Assembly (NCBI GenBank): GCA_017416245.1
Contig: JAFQCX010000036.1
Coordinates: forward strand, 1-48,628
DNA: 48,628 nt
Reading direction: 5' to 3'
Source: Oscillospiraceae bacterium
GTDB lineage: Bacteria; Bacillota; Clostridia; Oscillospirales; Oscillospiraceae
The notes under the pieces are model-generated. The model made no database searches, was not told the origin of the DNA, and saw nothing but the letters and a program-made list of their open reading frames with translations. Positions 24,666-32,123 of this stretch are shown here, in pieces; within the stretch, counting starts at the first letter, position 1, and the number at the start of each line of letters is the position of its first letter. The position numbers and the translations under genes are program-made.

Positions 24666-25400
24666 TTATTGCATGAATTTTTTAAACTCAGAAAGCAGAA
24701 ATGCAAAATCTGCCTTTTCGTAATAGTAATGGGTTGAATTTTTCAGTTCAATTACATCCATACAGGAATTTTTATTTAAGTAGCTGATCGACTTTTTTGA
24801 GACCATTTCATCGCAAACAGATTGATAGGCGACGCACTTAGTTTTCAAGGCCGGCAGAATTTTTCGTGTCTTGCGAATTTTAGAAAACAGCTCCAAATAT
24901 CTGGGCAGCCATCCGAAGTATTTGACTGGATTTTTATCGGGGTGGATGCCATAACACGCTTTGGCGGCAAGGGCAATGGTGTCATCCGGCCTTATGCGGT
25001 CAAAGTACACCTTCATTGCATTGGAAAGCATTCTTGGCTTTATAAACAACTTTATGGGCACTGCCATTAAAAACAAGCCGGAAATCCTATCGTTATTCAC
25101 CGCTTGCTCGATTGCAAACAACGTGCCCATTGAGTGCGCCACTATAAAAAGTTCATTATGCTGCGCAAGCAATTCTGCAACCGCCGCTTCCACCTGTGCT
25201 TCCCACTTTTTCATAGTTGTTTTCCCAAAATCCGCGGCGGTTTTTCCGTGCCCGTCAAGGAGCATATTGTAAACAGAAACATCCCCAGGAACTAACTTTA
25301 TGAATTCTGCAAAATGATTTGGCGTGCCTACGATCCCGTGTATGTACAGAATCGCCCTTTCCGCACCTTCCACTATGCGCTTTTCCGGTTTGTGTGTCAC
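24666..25400 (-). CDS. Alpha/beta hydrolase
   Basis: The product is 244 residues from the GTG at 25400. It has the oxyanion region YIHGIVGTP, the nucleophile elbow AHSMGT (Ser about 90), an acidic residue in VCDEMVS (about 197) and the catalytic His in NSTHYYY (about 224). This matches carboxylesterase/monoacylglycerol-lipase-like enzymes of Firmicutes; the substrate is not clear. A GTG three codons earlier (25409) is possible, but it sits only a few bases from the likely transcription start, whereas GGTGA precedes the chosen start by five bases. Confidence 0.85.
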   Translation of the reverse strand: MTHKPEKRIVEGAERAILYIHGIVGTPNHFAEFIKLVPGDVSVYNMLLDGHGKTAADFGKTTMKKWEAQVEAAVAELLAQHNELFIVAHSMGTLFAIEQAVNNDRISGLFLMAVPIKLFIKPRMLSNAMKVYFDRIRPDDTIALAAKACYGIHPDKNPVKYFGWLPRYLELFSKIRKTRKILPALKTKCVAYQSVCDEMVSKKSISYLNKNSCMDVIELKNSTHYYYEKADFAFLLSEFKKFMQ

Positions 25401-25421
25401 AATTCTCACCGCCTTTTTTCC

Positions 25422-25450
25422 ATTTTAGCATAAAGCAAGGAAAAGCACAA
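25422..25450 (-). promoter_or_regulatory. Promoter of the alpha/beta hydrolase gene
   Basis: On the minus strand TTGTGC (25450-25445), a 17-base spacer and TAAAAT (25427-25422) with an extended -10 TG. The leader is very short (about 15 bases). Confidence 0.6.
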
Positions 25451-25546
25451 GGCCTGGCAGAGATAGCAGAGCAACTATACACCGAACAGTTGCATTTAGA
25501 CGGGTTCGAATTTCACTGCCAACGCTAAGTAACAAAATGACTATAA

Positions 25547-25598
25547 GGGATGGTGGATTCGATTTGCTTTTTCCTCTGGGATGGTGGATTCGATTTGC
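25547..25598 (+). repeat. Two direct copies of a tRNA-Tyr 3'-end fragment
   Basis: An identical 21-base unit beginning GGGATGGTGGATTCGATTTG occurs at 25547-25567 and 25578-25598, 31 bases apart. Its first 15 or so bases are the same as the acceptor/T-arm end of the tRNA-Tyr gene at 25746-25830 read on the same strand. Confidence 0.8.
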
Positions 25599-25675
25599 AT
25601 TTTCGCCAAGGGCGAAAATTATGGTAGCCACCAGTTTGCGAACTGGTGGCTGCAAGTGTCCACCGGACACTTGCA
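25599..25675. repeat. Three adjoining perfect hairpins
   Basis: ATTTTCGCC-AAG-GGCGAAAAT (25599-25619, 9-bp stem), AGCCACCAGTT-TGCG-AACTGGTGGCT (25626-25651, 11-bp stem) and TGCAAGTGTCC-ACC-GGACACTTGCA (25651-25675, 11-bp stem) follow one another with almost no space. The three stems are unrelated in sequence. They sit between inverted tRNA-like fragments. Confidence 0.85.
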
Positions 25676-25682
25676 CTGCTAT

Positions 25683-25713
25683 GGGTTCGAATCCACCACC
25701 TATCCCCCACCAA
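25683..25713 (+). repeat. Inverted partial copy of the tRNA-Tyr 3' end
   Basis: GGTTCGAATCCACCA, three extra bases (CCT), then ATCCCCCACCA is the T-arm, acceptor and CCA end of the tRNA-Tyr gene on the opposite strand. With the true gene at 25746-25775 and the terminator between them it makes one long inverted repeat of about 88 bases. Confidence 0.8.
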
Positions 25714-25714
25714 A

Positions 25715-25744
25715 CAAAAAACCAGACCTCTCGGTCTGGTTTGT
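25715..25744 (-). terminator. Terminator of the tRNA pair
   Basis: AAACCAGACC and GGTCTGGTTT pair around GAGA and end in a run of six T residues on the minus strand, directly after the CCA end of tRNA-Tyr. Confidence 0.85.
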
Positions 25745-25745
25745 T

Positions 25746-25830
25746 TGGTGGGGGATGGTGGATTCGAACCACCGAAGCTATAAGCAGCAGATTTACAGTC
25801 TGTCCCCTTTGGCCACTCGGGAAATCCCCC
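25746..25830 (-). tRNA. tRNA-Tyr (anticodon GTA)
   Basis: The 85-base gene folds with acceptor arms GGGGGAT and ATCCCCC, discriminator A and an encoded CCA. The anticodon loop reads CTGTAAA with GTA, a long variable arm typical of bacterial tRNA-Tyr is present, and the T-arm is GGTGGTTCGAATCCACC. Confidence 0.95.
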
Positions 25831-25871
25831 ATATTGAATTTGTTCCAGTCCATTTGAGCATTGGCTTTGCT

Positions 25872-25947
25872 TGGAGCCGGTAGACGGACTCGAACCCCCG
25901 ACCTGCTGATTACAAATCAGCTGCTCTACCAACTGAGCTATACCGGC
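25872..25947 (-). tRNA. tRNA-Thr (anticodon TGT)
   Basis: The 76-base gene has acceptor arms GCCGGTA and TACCGGC, discriminator T and an encoded CCA. The D-arm is AGCTCAGTTGGTAGAGC, the anticodon loop is TTTGTAA, and the T-arm reads CGGGGGTTCGAGTCCGTC. It is transcribed ahead of tRNA-Tyr, 41 bases away. Confidence 0.95.
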
Positions 25948-26076
25948 GGCTCAAACAGAACACGCTTATTATAGCCACCTAAGCCTGTTTTGTCAAGCCT
26001 TTTTTGCTGAAAATCCAAAAGAAATTCCCGCCTCCCATTTAAGCTGCAAATTCTTTGTAAACCTTTTGTGATTATG

Positions 26077-26105
26077 TTGTTTTTATTTGGAATTTGTGGT
26101 AAACT
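26077..26105 (+). promoter_or_regulatory. Probable promoter of the LtaS-family gene
   Basis: TTGTTT (26077-26082), a 17-base spacer and TAAACT (26100-26105) lie about 33 bases before the GTG at 26138. Confidence 0.5.
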
Positions 26106-26137
26106 AAGCATACTATCTGACTTTGGAGGTTTTGTCT

Positions 26138-28006
26138 GTGAACAAGCCGTCCCGGACGCCTGTTTGGCGTTATTTGGTTGATTTTTTGCTGCTGGTCGCA
26201 GCCTTTTTTCTAATTGAATTACTGGTATGGCAGCTTCTGAAGCCTGAGGGCGCTACAGGTCTTTTATTCGGCATCGTCTGGTCGTTTATGCTCTCAGGCC
26301 TGCTGCTGTGTTTGCCCAGAAAGGCCGCCAGGATCAGCTTTGGTATCCTCTATTTTGTCTTTCTGCTGTGGGGCTTGGCGCAGGCTGGCTACTACCAGGT
26401 ATTTGACAAAATGATGTGGCTCTCCACCATCGGTTATGCCGGTGAGGGCGCTGTGTTTTTGGGAGATGTGCTCTCCTACTTTCCCGTGTTATGGTGGGTG
26501 GGTCTGCTGGTGATGATCGGCATCGGCGTGGCGCTGTTGCGGTTTTTCCCGAAAGCCCCCGGTAAATTCCTCTTCCGTCTTCCCTATCTGCTTACCGGTG
26601 CTGTTTTTCTCATCAGCCTGTTCTTCCTGCCGGAAATCATATTTCAGCGGGATAAGGATGTATGGGGTACCCGTTCAGAGTTCGGCCAGTCCTCCTCCTA
26701 CCGGGCAACCTACAACACCATGTATGATGCCAAGAAGGTCTACAATATCACCGGCATTTATCAGCTTACTGCCCGGGATATTTGGGTCAACGAGATCTAC
26801 CCCCTCACCCCCGGTTACCGCGCTACGTTAAAGCAGCAAACCCAGGTGGTTGACGATTATTTTAACAAGCGGGGCGAAACTCAGGCAAATTCTATGACAG
26901 GACTTTTTAAGGGCAAAAACGTGGTCATGGTGCTGATGGAGTCTATGGATGACTGGTTGATTACGGAGTCCAATACGCCTACCATTTGCAAGCTGATGGA
27001 CGAGGGTATCAACTTCACCAATTTCTACACCCCCGGTTTTGGCAGCGCCCGCACCTTAAATTCCGAGTTCTGTATGAACACAGGCATTTATCTGCCCACC
27101 ACTGGTCATTACGTGTTCGACTATGTTACCAACAGTTTTGACCAATCCATCGCCTCCCAAATGAATCACAACGGCTACACAAGCTATGTGTTCCACTACA
27201 ACGACCCTAATTTTTACTCTCGCGGTGTTTTTGAGCCGGCTATGGGCTACGAAAGCTATGTGTGCTATGAGGATTATACCGACGACAAGAATGCCCTTTA
27301 CAGCGACAATCTCCTGTTTGATTTGCAGGAGATCAGCGATATTTTCTTCCGGCAAGGGCCTACCTTCAACACCATTATCACCCGTTCTGCCCACCTGAGC
27401 TATAAGTACAACGAGGTGCTCAGCCACTACGCTCTCAAGAAATATCCCCAGTATCGCGGACTGTATGAAAGCGAAGAGGAGGATTGCGCCCGGGTAAAGG
27501 CAAAGCTGGTGGACAATATGTTTGCCCGCCTGTTGCAAGAGCTGGAGGCTCGTGGACAGCTGGAAAACACGGTGATCGTGGCCATGACTGACCACTACAC
27601 CTATGGCTACAAGAATATGGATGAGCTATACAGCCACTCTGGCGTGTCCCAGGAGCTTTTGCTGGAGAAGACCCCCTGCTTTGTTTGGTCTGCCGACGGT
27701 CCGCAGGTGGAGGTGACCAAAACCCTGAATACCTCTGATTTTCTGCCCACGGTGCTGAATCTGTTGGGTATCGACTCCCCTCACCGCTATCTGGGGCAGG
27801 ATGCCTTCGATGAAAACTACAAGGGCTACGCCCTGTTCCCCGACGGAAGCTGGATCTGCGACGGACTTGCCTATCAAAACGGTGAGATTCTGATGAACCT
27901 GCAGAATCGTCCTCTCGCACAGGAGGAAATCGATGCTATGGCAGAGCTGTCTGCAGATTACCAAAATGTCAGCAATCTTTTGCTGACCTGCAACTATTAC
28001 AAATAG
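26138..28006 (+). CDS. LtaS-family membrane sulfatase (lipoteichoic acid synthase-like)
   Basis: The 622-residue protein has four or five membrane segments in residues about 10-175 and an extracellular sulfatase-fold domain from about residue 260. The domain begins KNVVMVLMESMDDW (metal-binding Glu), has the nucleophile threonine in SARTLNSEF, RSAHLSY, and the metal-binding DH in AMTDHYTYG. LtaS enzymes add glycerol-phosphate from phosphatidylglycerol to a growing polymer; other members transfer phosphoglycerol to different acceptors, so the product is open. The start is GTG at 26138, eight bases after GGAGG; a TTG five codons earlier overlaps that site. The protein stands alone between a tRNA region and nagB. 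Confidence 0.9.
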   Translation: MNKPSRTPVWRYLVDFLLLVAAFFLIELLVWQLLKPEGATGLLFGIVWSFMLSGLLLCLPRKAARISFGILYFVFLLWGLAQAGYYQVFDKMMWLSTIGYAGEGAVFLGDVLSYFPVLWWVGLLVMIGIGVALLRFFPKAPGKFLFRLPYLLTGAVFLISLFFLPEIIFQRDKDVWGTRSEFGQSSSYRATYNTMYDAKKVYNITGIYQLTARDIWVNEIYPLTPGYRATLKQQTQVVDDYFNKRGETQANSMTGLFKGKNVVMVLMESMDDWLITESNTPTICKLMDEGINFTNFYTPGFGSARTLNSEFCMNTGIYLPTTGHYVFDYVTNSFDQSIASQMNHNGYTSYVFHYNDPNFYSRGVFEPAMGYESYVCYEDYTDDKNALYSDNLLFDLQEISDIFFRQGPTFNTIITRSAHLSYKYNEVLSHYALKKYPQYRGLYESEEEDCARVKAKLVDNMFARLLQELEARGQLENTVIVAMTDHYTYGYKNMDELYSHSGVSQELLLEKTPCFVWSADGPQVEVTKTLNTSDFLPTVLNLLGIDSPHRYLGQDAFDENYKGYALFPDGSWICDGLAYQNGEILMNLQNRPLAQEEIDAMAELSADYQNVSNLLLTCNYYK

Positions 28007-28021
28007 CGCATTTCTCTATCA

Positions 28022-28054
28022 GAAAACCCCCTCGGCTTATGCCGAGGGGGTTTT
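28022..28054. terminator. Bidirectional terminator
   Basis: AAAACCCCCTCGGC and GCCGAGGGGGTTTT pair perfectly around TTAT between the LtaS-family gene and nagB, which converge. Confidence 0.9.
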
Positions 28055-28057
28055 GCA

Positions 28058-28843
28058 TTACTTTTCGTTCTTGTAGATTTCCTTAAAGTATTTGTAGGTA
28101 TCTACCTTCAGTTCACCGCAGGCTGCTTCATCGCAGGCTACGATGCCGTCCTTATGCAGCTGCAAAGCGCTGACCGTCCAGGCGTGATCCACGCCGCCTT
28201 CCACACAATGGCGCAAGGCGCGGGCCTTATTATGGCCGGTGATGATCAGCAACACCTGCTTGGAATCACAGACAGTGCCAACGCCAACAGACAGAGCCGT
28301 CTTCGGTACCTTATTAGGATCGTTGTCGAAGAAACGGGAATTGACGATCAGCGTGTCCTCGGTCAGGGCGCGAACGCCTGTGCGGGAGGTGAGGCTGGTG
28401 AAGGGCTCATTGAATGCAATGTGGCCGTCCACACCGCTGCCGCCCAGGAACAGGTCGATGCCGCCGTAAGAAGCGATCTTGGCTTCGTAGCGGGCGCACT
28501 CTGCCTCCAGATCCTCAGCCATACCGTTGAGAATGTTGATGTTCTCAGCAGGAATATCGATGTGGTCGAAGAAATTGTCGTGCATAAAGTACCAGTAGCT
28601 CTGGTCGTGCTCACGGGGCAGGCCTACATACTCGTCCATATTGAAGGTCACCACATTCTTGAAGGTAACCTCACCGGCCTTGTTCATCTCAATGAGGCGC
28701 TTATAAATACCCAAAGGAGAAGAGCCGGTGGGCAAGCCCAAAATAAAGGGACGATTCTCCTTGTGATTATTGATGGCATTCGCAATGTGCTGGGCTGCCC
28801 AGGCGCAAGTATCATCATAGTTGTTTTTAATAATCAGTTTCAT
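28058..28843 (-). CDS. nagB: Glucosamine-6-phosphate deaminase
   Basis: The 261-residue enzyme converts glucosamine-6-phosphate to fructose-6-phosphate and ammonia. It has the phosphate-binding [12 protein letters not shown], the [17 protein letters not shown] signature with D70, and [11 protein letters not shown] with D139, H141 and E146, which match D72, D141, H143 and E148 of the E. coli enzyme. No nagA or transport gene lies beside it, so the amino-sugar pathway is spread elsewhere. The promoter lies about 60 bases upstream of the ATG and GGAGTG precedes the start. Confidence 0.97.
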   Translation of the reverse strand: MKLIIKNNYDDTCAWAAQHIANAINNHKENRPFILGLPTGSSPLGIYKRLIEMNKAGEVTFKNVVTFNMDEYVGLPREHDQSYWYFMHDNFFDHIDIPAENINILNGMAEDLEAECARYEAKIASYGGIDLFLGGSGVDGHIAFNEPFTSLTSRTGVRALTEDTLIVNSRFFDNDPNKVPKTALSVGVGTVCDSKQVLLIITGHNKARALRHCVEGGVDHAWTVSALQLHKDGIVACDEAACGELKVDTYKYFKEIYKNEK

Positions 28844-28874
28844 TTACAATCACACTCCAACGTGTTAAAAGGTA

Positions 28875-28899
28875 GTTACCTAAAAGATATTCCGGTAAC
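28875..28899. promoter_or_regulatory. Inverted repeat in the nagB leader, possible operator
   Basis: GTTACC and GGTAAC are separated by 13 bases just downstream of the nagB start site, a place suited to a repressor. The arms are short, so chance is possible. Confidence 0.35.
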
Positions 28900-28905
28900 G
28901 CACAT

Positions 28906-28934
28906 AGTATACTCCCATTTTTGCTCTTTTGCAA
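28906..28934 (-). promoter_or_regulatory. nagB promoter
   Basis: On the minus strand TTGCAA (28934-28929), a 17-base spacer and TATACT (28911-28906). Confidence 0.75.
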
Positions 28935-28992
28935 TATTTTTTTATCAATGCAATTTCGGAAAATATAGGGAAATTTGTATGGTTATTACCGA

Positions 28993-29625
28993 TTAAATGC
29001 TGATTTTCTCGCCAATTTGGGGGATCCACAGGGGGATCTCCCTGTTTGCCACCGTTTGTTCCACGGAATCCCATAAACCGTATGGGTCTGCCTCCCGAGG
29101 CGGTAGATGCAACAGCATTACCTTATCGGTGAGCCGTTTTGTTACTTCCCAGGCGCTTTTGGTGTTTGCATAGGCATAAGGGCCGATCAGCAGGTCAGGA
29201 CGGGGCAAATCGCTCCTATCCTTCCACTGCATAGGCGCCGCATCACCCATAAACCACACGCATTGACTGCCCTTTATGATATAGCTTACGTGCTGCAGAT
29301 CCGGCTCTACCCTACCCAAATGGCGGCTTGCTATGGGCGTGATCGTCACATCCCCCATTCGTACCGCGCCTTTATGCAGTAACTCCGGCCCAAGAATGGG
29401 CCGGAGATTCTGTTTGCGGTAGGTCAGAAGCAACGCATCACTACAATGGTCCTTATGATAATGGGTGAATGCCAGAACATCCGGCGGATTCTCCATTAGC
29501 TTTTCAACCATTTCGGCAGGTGTGGGAAGATAGTGCTCTACCCTGTCTGCCAAGCCATCCAGCAGAATGGACACCCCGTCCATTGTTAAAAGAACACCGG
29601 CATTGGCTGTGCGTTGTAGCTCCAT
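28993..29625 (-). CDS. Metallo-beta-lactamase-fold hydrolase (UlaG-like)
   Basis: The 210-residue protein has the metal motif THYHKDH (H55, H57, D59, H60), then SRHLG, FMGDAAP with the bridging Asp and LLHLPP with the last His. The short length and layout fit the UlaG/YycJ-like group of the fold, whose substrates include lactones, phosphodiesters and others. It starts only six bases after the E1 gene of the 2-oxoacid dehydrogenase and is in the same operon, so it may act on a thioester or lactone tied to that complex (inference). Confidence 0.85.
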   Translation of the reverse strand: MELQRTANAGVLLTMDGVSILLDGLADRVEHYLPTPAEMVEKLMENPPDVLAFTHYHKDHCSDALLLTYRKQNLRPILGPELLHKGAVRMGDVTITPIASRHLGRVEPDLQHVSYIIKGSQCVWFMGDAAPMQWKDRSDLPRPDLLIGPYAYANTKSAWEVTKRLTDKVMLLHLPPREADPYGLWDSVEQTVANREIPLWIPQIGEKISI

Positions 29626-29631
29626 ATTTTC

Positions 29632-32109
29632 TTATACGCCTTCCTTAGCGCGGCGGATGTGCTCAGCCTCGGTGCAGCCGGTGGTGGACACGTGGCCTTC
29701 CAAAGGAATCAGCTTATCATTGATAGCGTCAATGATCCACTCAGCCTGCGGGAAGAAGTACTTGTCGAACTCGAAGGGAGGTGTGATCCAGTTCTTAGCG
29801 CCGATCACAACGGGAGGTGCATCCAGATCGTCGAAGCACAGCTCAGTGATGTTGCGGGCAACATCGTTCATAAAGCCGCCGCGAGCGCAAGCATCGGATA
29901 CCAGTACCACACGGCCGGTCTTGCGGACAGACTCAATGATCTTGGTGTAATCCAGCGGTGCCAGGGAGTGCAGGTTGATAACCTCGGCCTCCATACCGTA
30001 CTTCTCAGACAGAGTCTTAACTGCGTCCATAGCCCGGTACAGAACAGCGCCCAAAGTCAGAATGGTAACATCCTTACCGTCGCGGACCTTGTTCACATCA
30101 CCGATGGTGATCTCGTAACGCTCCTCAGGAACGCCACCCTTGTGGAACTGCTCGCCCACGTCGTAAATTCTCTGAGATTCGAAGAAGACAACAGGGTCAG
30201 TGCCCTTCAGCGCGGTCTCCATCAGGCCCTTAGCTTCCCAGGGTGTTGCGGGGAATACCACCTTCAGACCGGGGATGTGTGCACACAGTGCGGTCCAGTC
30301 CTGAGAGTGCTGTGCGCCGTACTTGGAGCCAACAGAAACACGAAGCACCAGAGGCATCTTCAGGATGCCGGCGGACATAGACTGCCACTTAGCCATCTGG
30401 TTGAAGATCTCGTCACCGGCGCAGCCGATGAAGTCAGCGTACATCAGCTCTACCAGAGCGCGGCCGCCGGACAGTGCGTAACCAACAGCAGTACCAACGA
30501 TTGCGCCTTCAGCCAGGTTGGAGTTGAACAGACGGCAGTGAGGCAGAGCGTCCATCATACCACGGTAAACAGCGAATGCGCCACCCCAGTCACGGCAGTC
30601 TTCGCCGTAGGCGATCAGAGTGGGATCCTCGTAGAAGCGGTCCCAGATAACCTCGGACAGAGCGTCACGCAGGTTGTACAGCTTCATCTTGGAAACGGGC
30701 TTGCCGTCTGCATCCCAGGGGCTGCGGCTCTTGGACTTGATCTTCTTGTAGCCTTCGGCCTCTTCCTTGGGAACGGTGAACTCAGGAGTACGATGTGCTT
30801 CAAAAGCCTCGACCTGCTGATTGGAGAACATCAGGCGCTCAACCACAGCGGGATCCTTATCGAAATCGCAGTAGGGGCTGATCTCGGGATCGGCAGCTGC
30901 CTTGCAGATCAGAGTCATACGCTCCTTGGTCTCTTCCAGGATAGCGTCCACCTCAGCCTGGGTCATAACACCGGCCTTAACCAGCTCTGCGGGGTAAGTG
31001 GTCAGAGGATCTACTTCCTTCCAGGCGTCCATCTCTTCCTTGGTGCGGTATGCGTTCTGGTCGGAGACGGAGTGGCCGGAGAAACGGTAAGTAAGGGTTT
31101 CCAGCATAACGGGGCCCTGGCCATTGCGCAGCAGCTCCAGCTTGCGCTCCATAGCATCGATCACTGCCAGGGGGTTGAAGCCGTCAACAGTCTCAGCGTG
31201 GAACTGAGTGGGGCTTACGCCGGAAGCGATACGAGCCATAACGCCCTGGCCCATGGTCTCGCCACGGGTCTGGTCGCCCATACCGTAGGAGTTGTTGAAG
31301 ATGTTGTACAGGATGGGCATGCCGTCGGTGTGGGACTCCCACAGGGTCTTGTACTGGTCCATAGCCGCAAAGTTCAGAGCTTCCCAAACAGGGCCACGGG
31401 ACATAGCAGCGTCGCCAACGTTGCAGACAACGATACCCTTCTTGTCGTTGACCTTCTTAAACAGGGCTGCGCCGGTGGAAATGGTGCCGGAGCCGCCAAC
31501 GATGGCGTTGTTGGGGTAGATGCCGAAGGGCAGGAAGAAGGCGTGCATAGAACCGCCCATGCCCAGGTGGAAGCCGGTCTCACGGGCAAAGATCTCGGAC
31601 AGTGTGCCGTACAGGATGAAGCGGATCGCCAGTTCCTTGACGTCCTTGGTTTCGCCCAGCTTCTGAGTAGAACGCAGGCACTTACCTTCCAGAAAGTTCT
31701 CCATCACGTTCATCAGCTGCTCGTCGCTCATCTTGTTGATGGTGGAAAGCGCCTTAGCCAGAATCTCGGAGTGGGAGCGATGGCTACCGAATGCAAAGTC
31801 GTTCTCGTCCAGCAGGTATGCCTGACCAACGCAGGCTGCTTCCTGACCGATGGACAGGTGGGCAGGACCGGGATAGGTGTGGTCGATGCCGTTGTAGCCG
31901 CCCTGGGTCTTGATGTTGTTCAGCATGGTCTCGAACTCACGCAGAACGGTCATATCACGGAAGATACGGATCAGGTCTTCCTTGGTGTACTTGCCGGACT
32001 TCAGCTCGTCCTTTACAGATTTGTTGTACTGGTTTACAGGGATATCGTTGAAAGTAACTTTACCCGCTGCGCGGACTTCTTTGGGGTCCACAAATAAACT
32101 CTTAGGCAT
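29632..32109 (-). CDS. 2-oxoacid dehydrogenase E1, alpha and beta subunits fused
   Basis: The 825-residue protein joins the two subunits of an alpha2-beta2-type E1. Residues about 40-410 are the alpha part with the thiamin diphosphate site GDAA (232-235) and N272-N273 and the active loop H346 (FSGHSVSD). Residues about 470-825 are the beta part with AEGAIVG (E534) and AQHSQD (H601). The GDxx-to-NN distance is about 10 residues longer than in ordinary pyruvate dehydrogenase, and GDG is GDA. The substrate could be pyruvate, acetoin or a branched-chain oxoacid. It follows E2 and E3 in one operon. Confidence 0.92.
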   Translation of the reverse strand: MPKSLFVDPKEVRAAGKVTFNDIPVNQYNKSVKDELKSGKYTKEDLIRIFRDMTVLREFETMLNNIKTQGGYNGIDHTYPGPAHLSIGQEAACVGQAYLLDENDFAFGSHRSHSEILAKALSTINKMSDEQLMNVMENFLEGKCLRSTQKLGETKDVKELAIRFILYGTLSEIFARETGFHLGMGGSMHAFFLPFGIYPNNAIVGGSGTISTGAALFKKVNDKKGIVVCNVGDAAMSRGPVWEALNFAAMDQYKTLWESHTDGMPILYNIFNNSYGMGDQTRGETMGQGVMARIASGVSPTQFHAETVDGFNPLAVIDAMERKLELLRNGQGPVMLETLTYRFSGHSVSDQNAYRTKEEMDAWKEVDPLTTYPAELVKAGVMTQAEVDAILEETKERMTLICKAAADPEISPYCDFDKDPAVVERLMFSNQQVEAFEAHRTPEFTVPKEEAEGYKKIKSKSRSPWDADGKPVSKMKLYNLRDALSEVIWDRFYEDPTLIAYGEDCRDWGGAFAVYRGMMDALPHCRLFNSNLAEGAIVGTAVGYALSGGRALVELMYADFIGCAGDEIFNQMAKWQSMSAGILKMPLVLRVSVGSKYGAQHSQDWTALCAHIPGLKVVFPATPWEAKGLMETALKGTDPVVFFESQRIYDVGEQFHKGGVPEERYEITIGDVNKVRDGKDVTILTLGAVLYRAMDAVKTLSEKYGMEAEVINLHSLAPLDYTKIIESVRKTGRVVLVSDACARGGFMNDVARNITELCFDDLDAPPVVIGAKNWITPPFEFDKYFFPQAEWIIDAINDKLIPLEGHVSTTGCTEAEHIRRAKEGV

Positions 32110-32123
32110 ATTTCAGTTCCTCC

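Noticed and set aside
25547-25700. A short CRISPR array
   Set aside because: Only two direct copies of one unit exist, the three hairpins are unlike each other, and no cas gene is present.
25525-25932. Open frames running through the tRNA genes
   Set aside because: They consist of tRNA and hairpin sequence; the two tRNAs fold completely and explain the region.
29659-32097. An 812-codon open frame on the plus strand opposite the E1 gene (and similar ones at 32130-33476 and 33588-35447)
   Set aside because: They mirror the strongly coding E1, E3 and E2 genes; the minus-strand proteins have clear family motifs and ribosome sites, while the plus-strand products show none.
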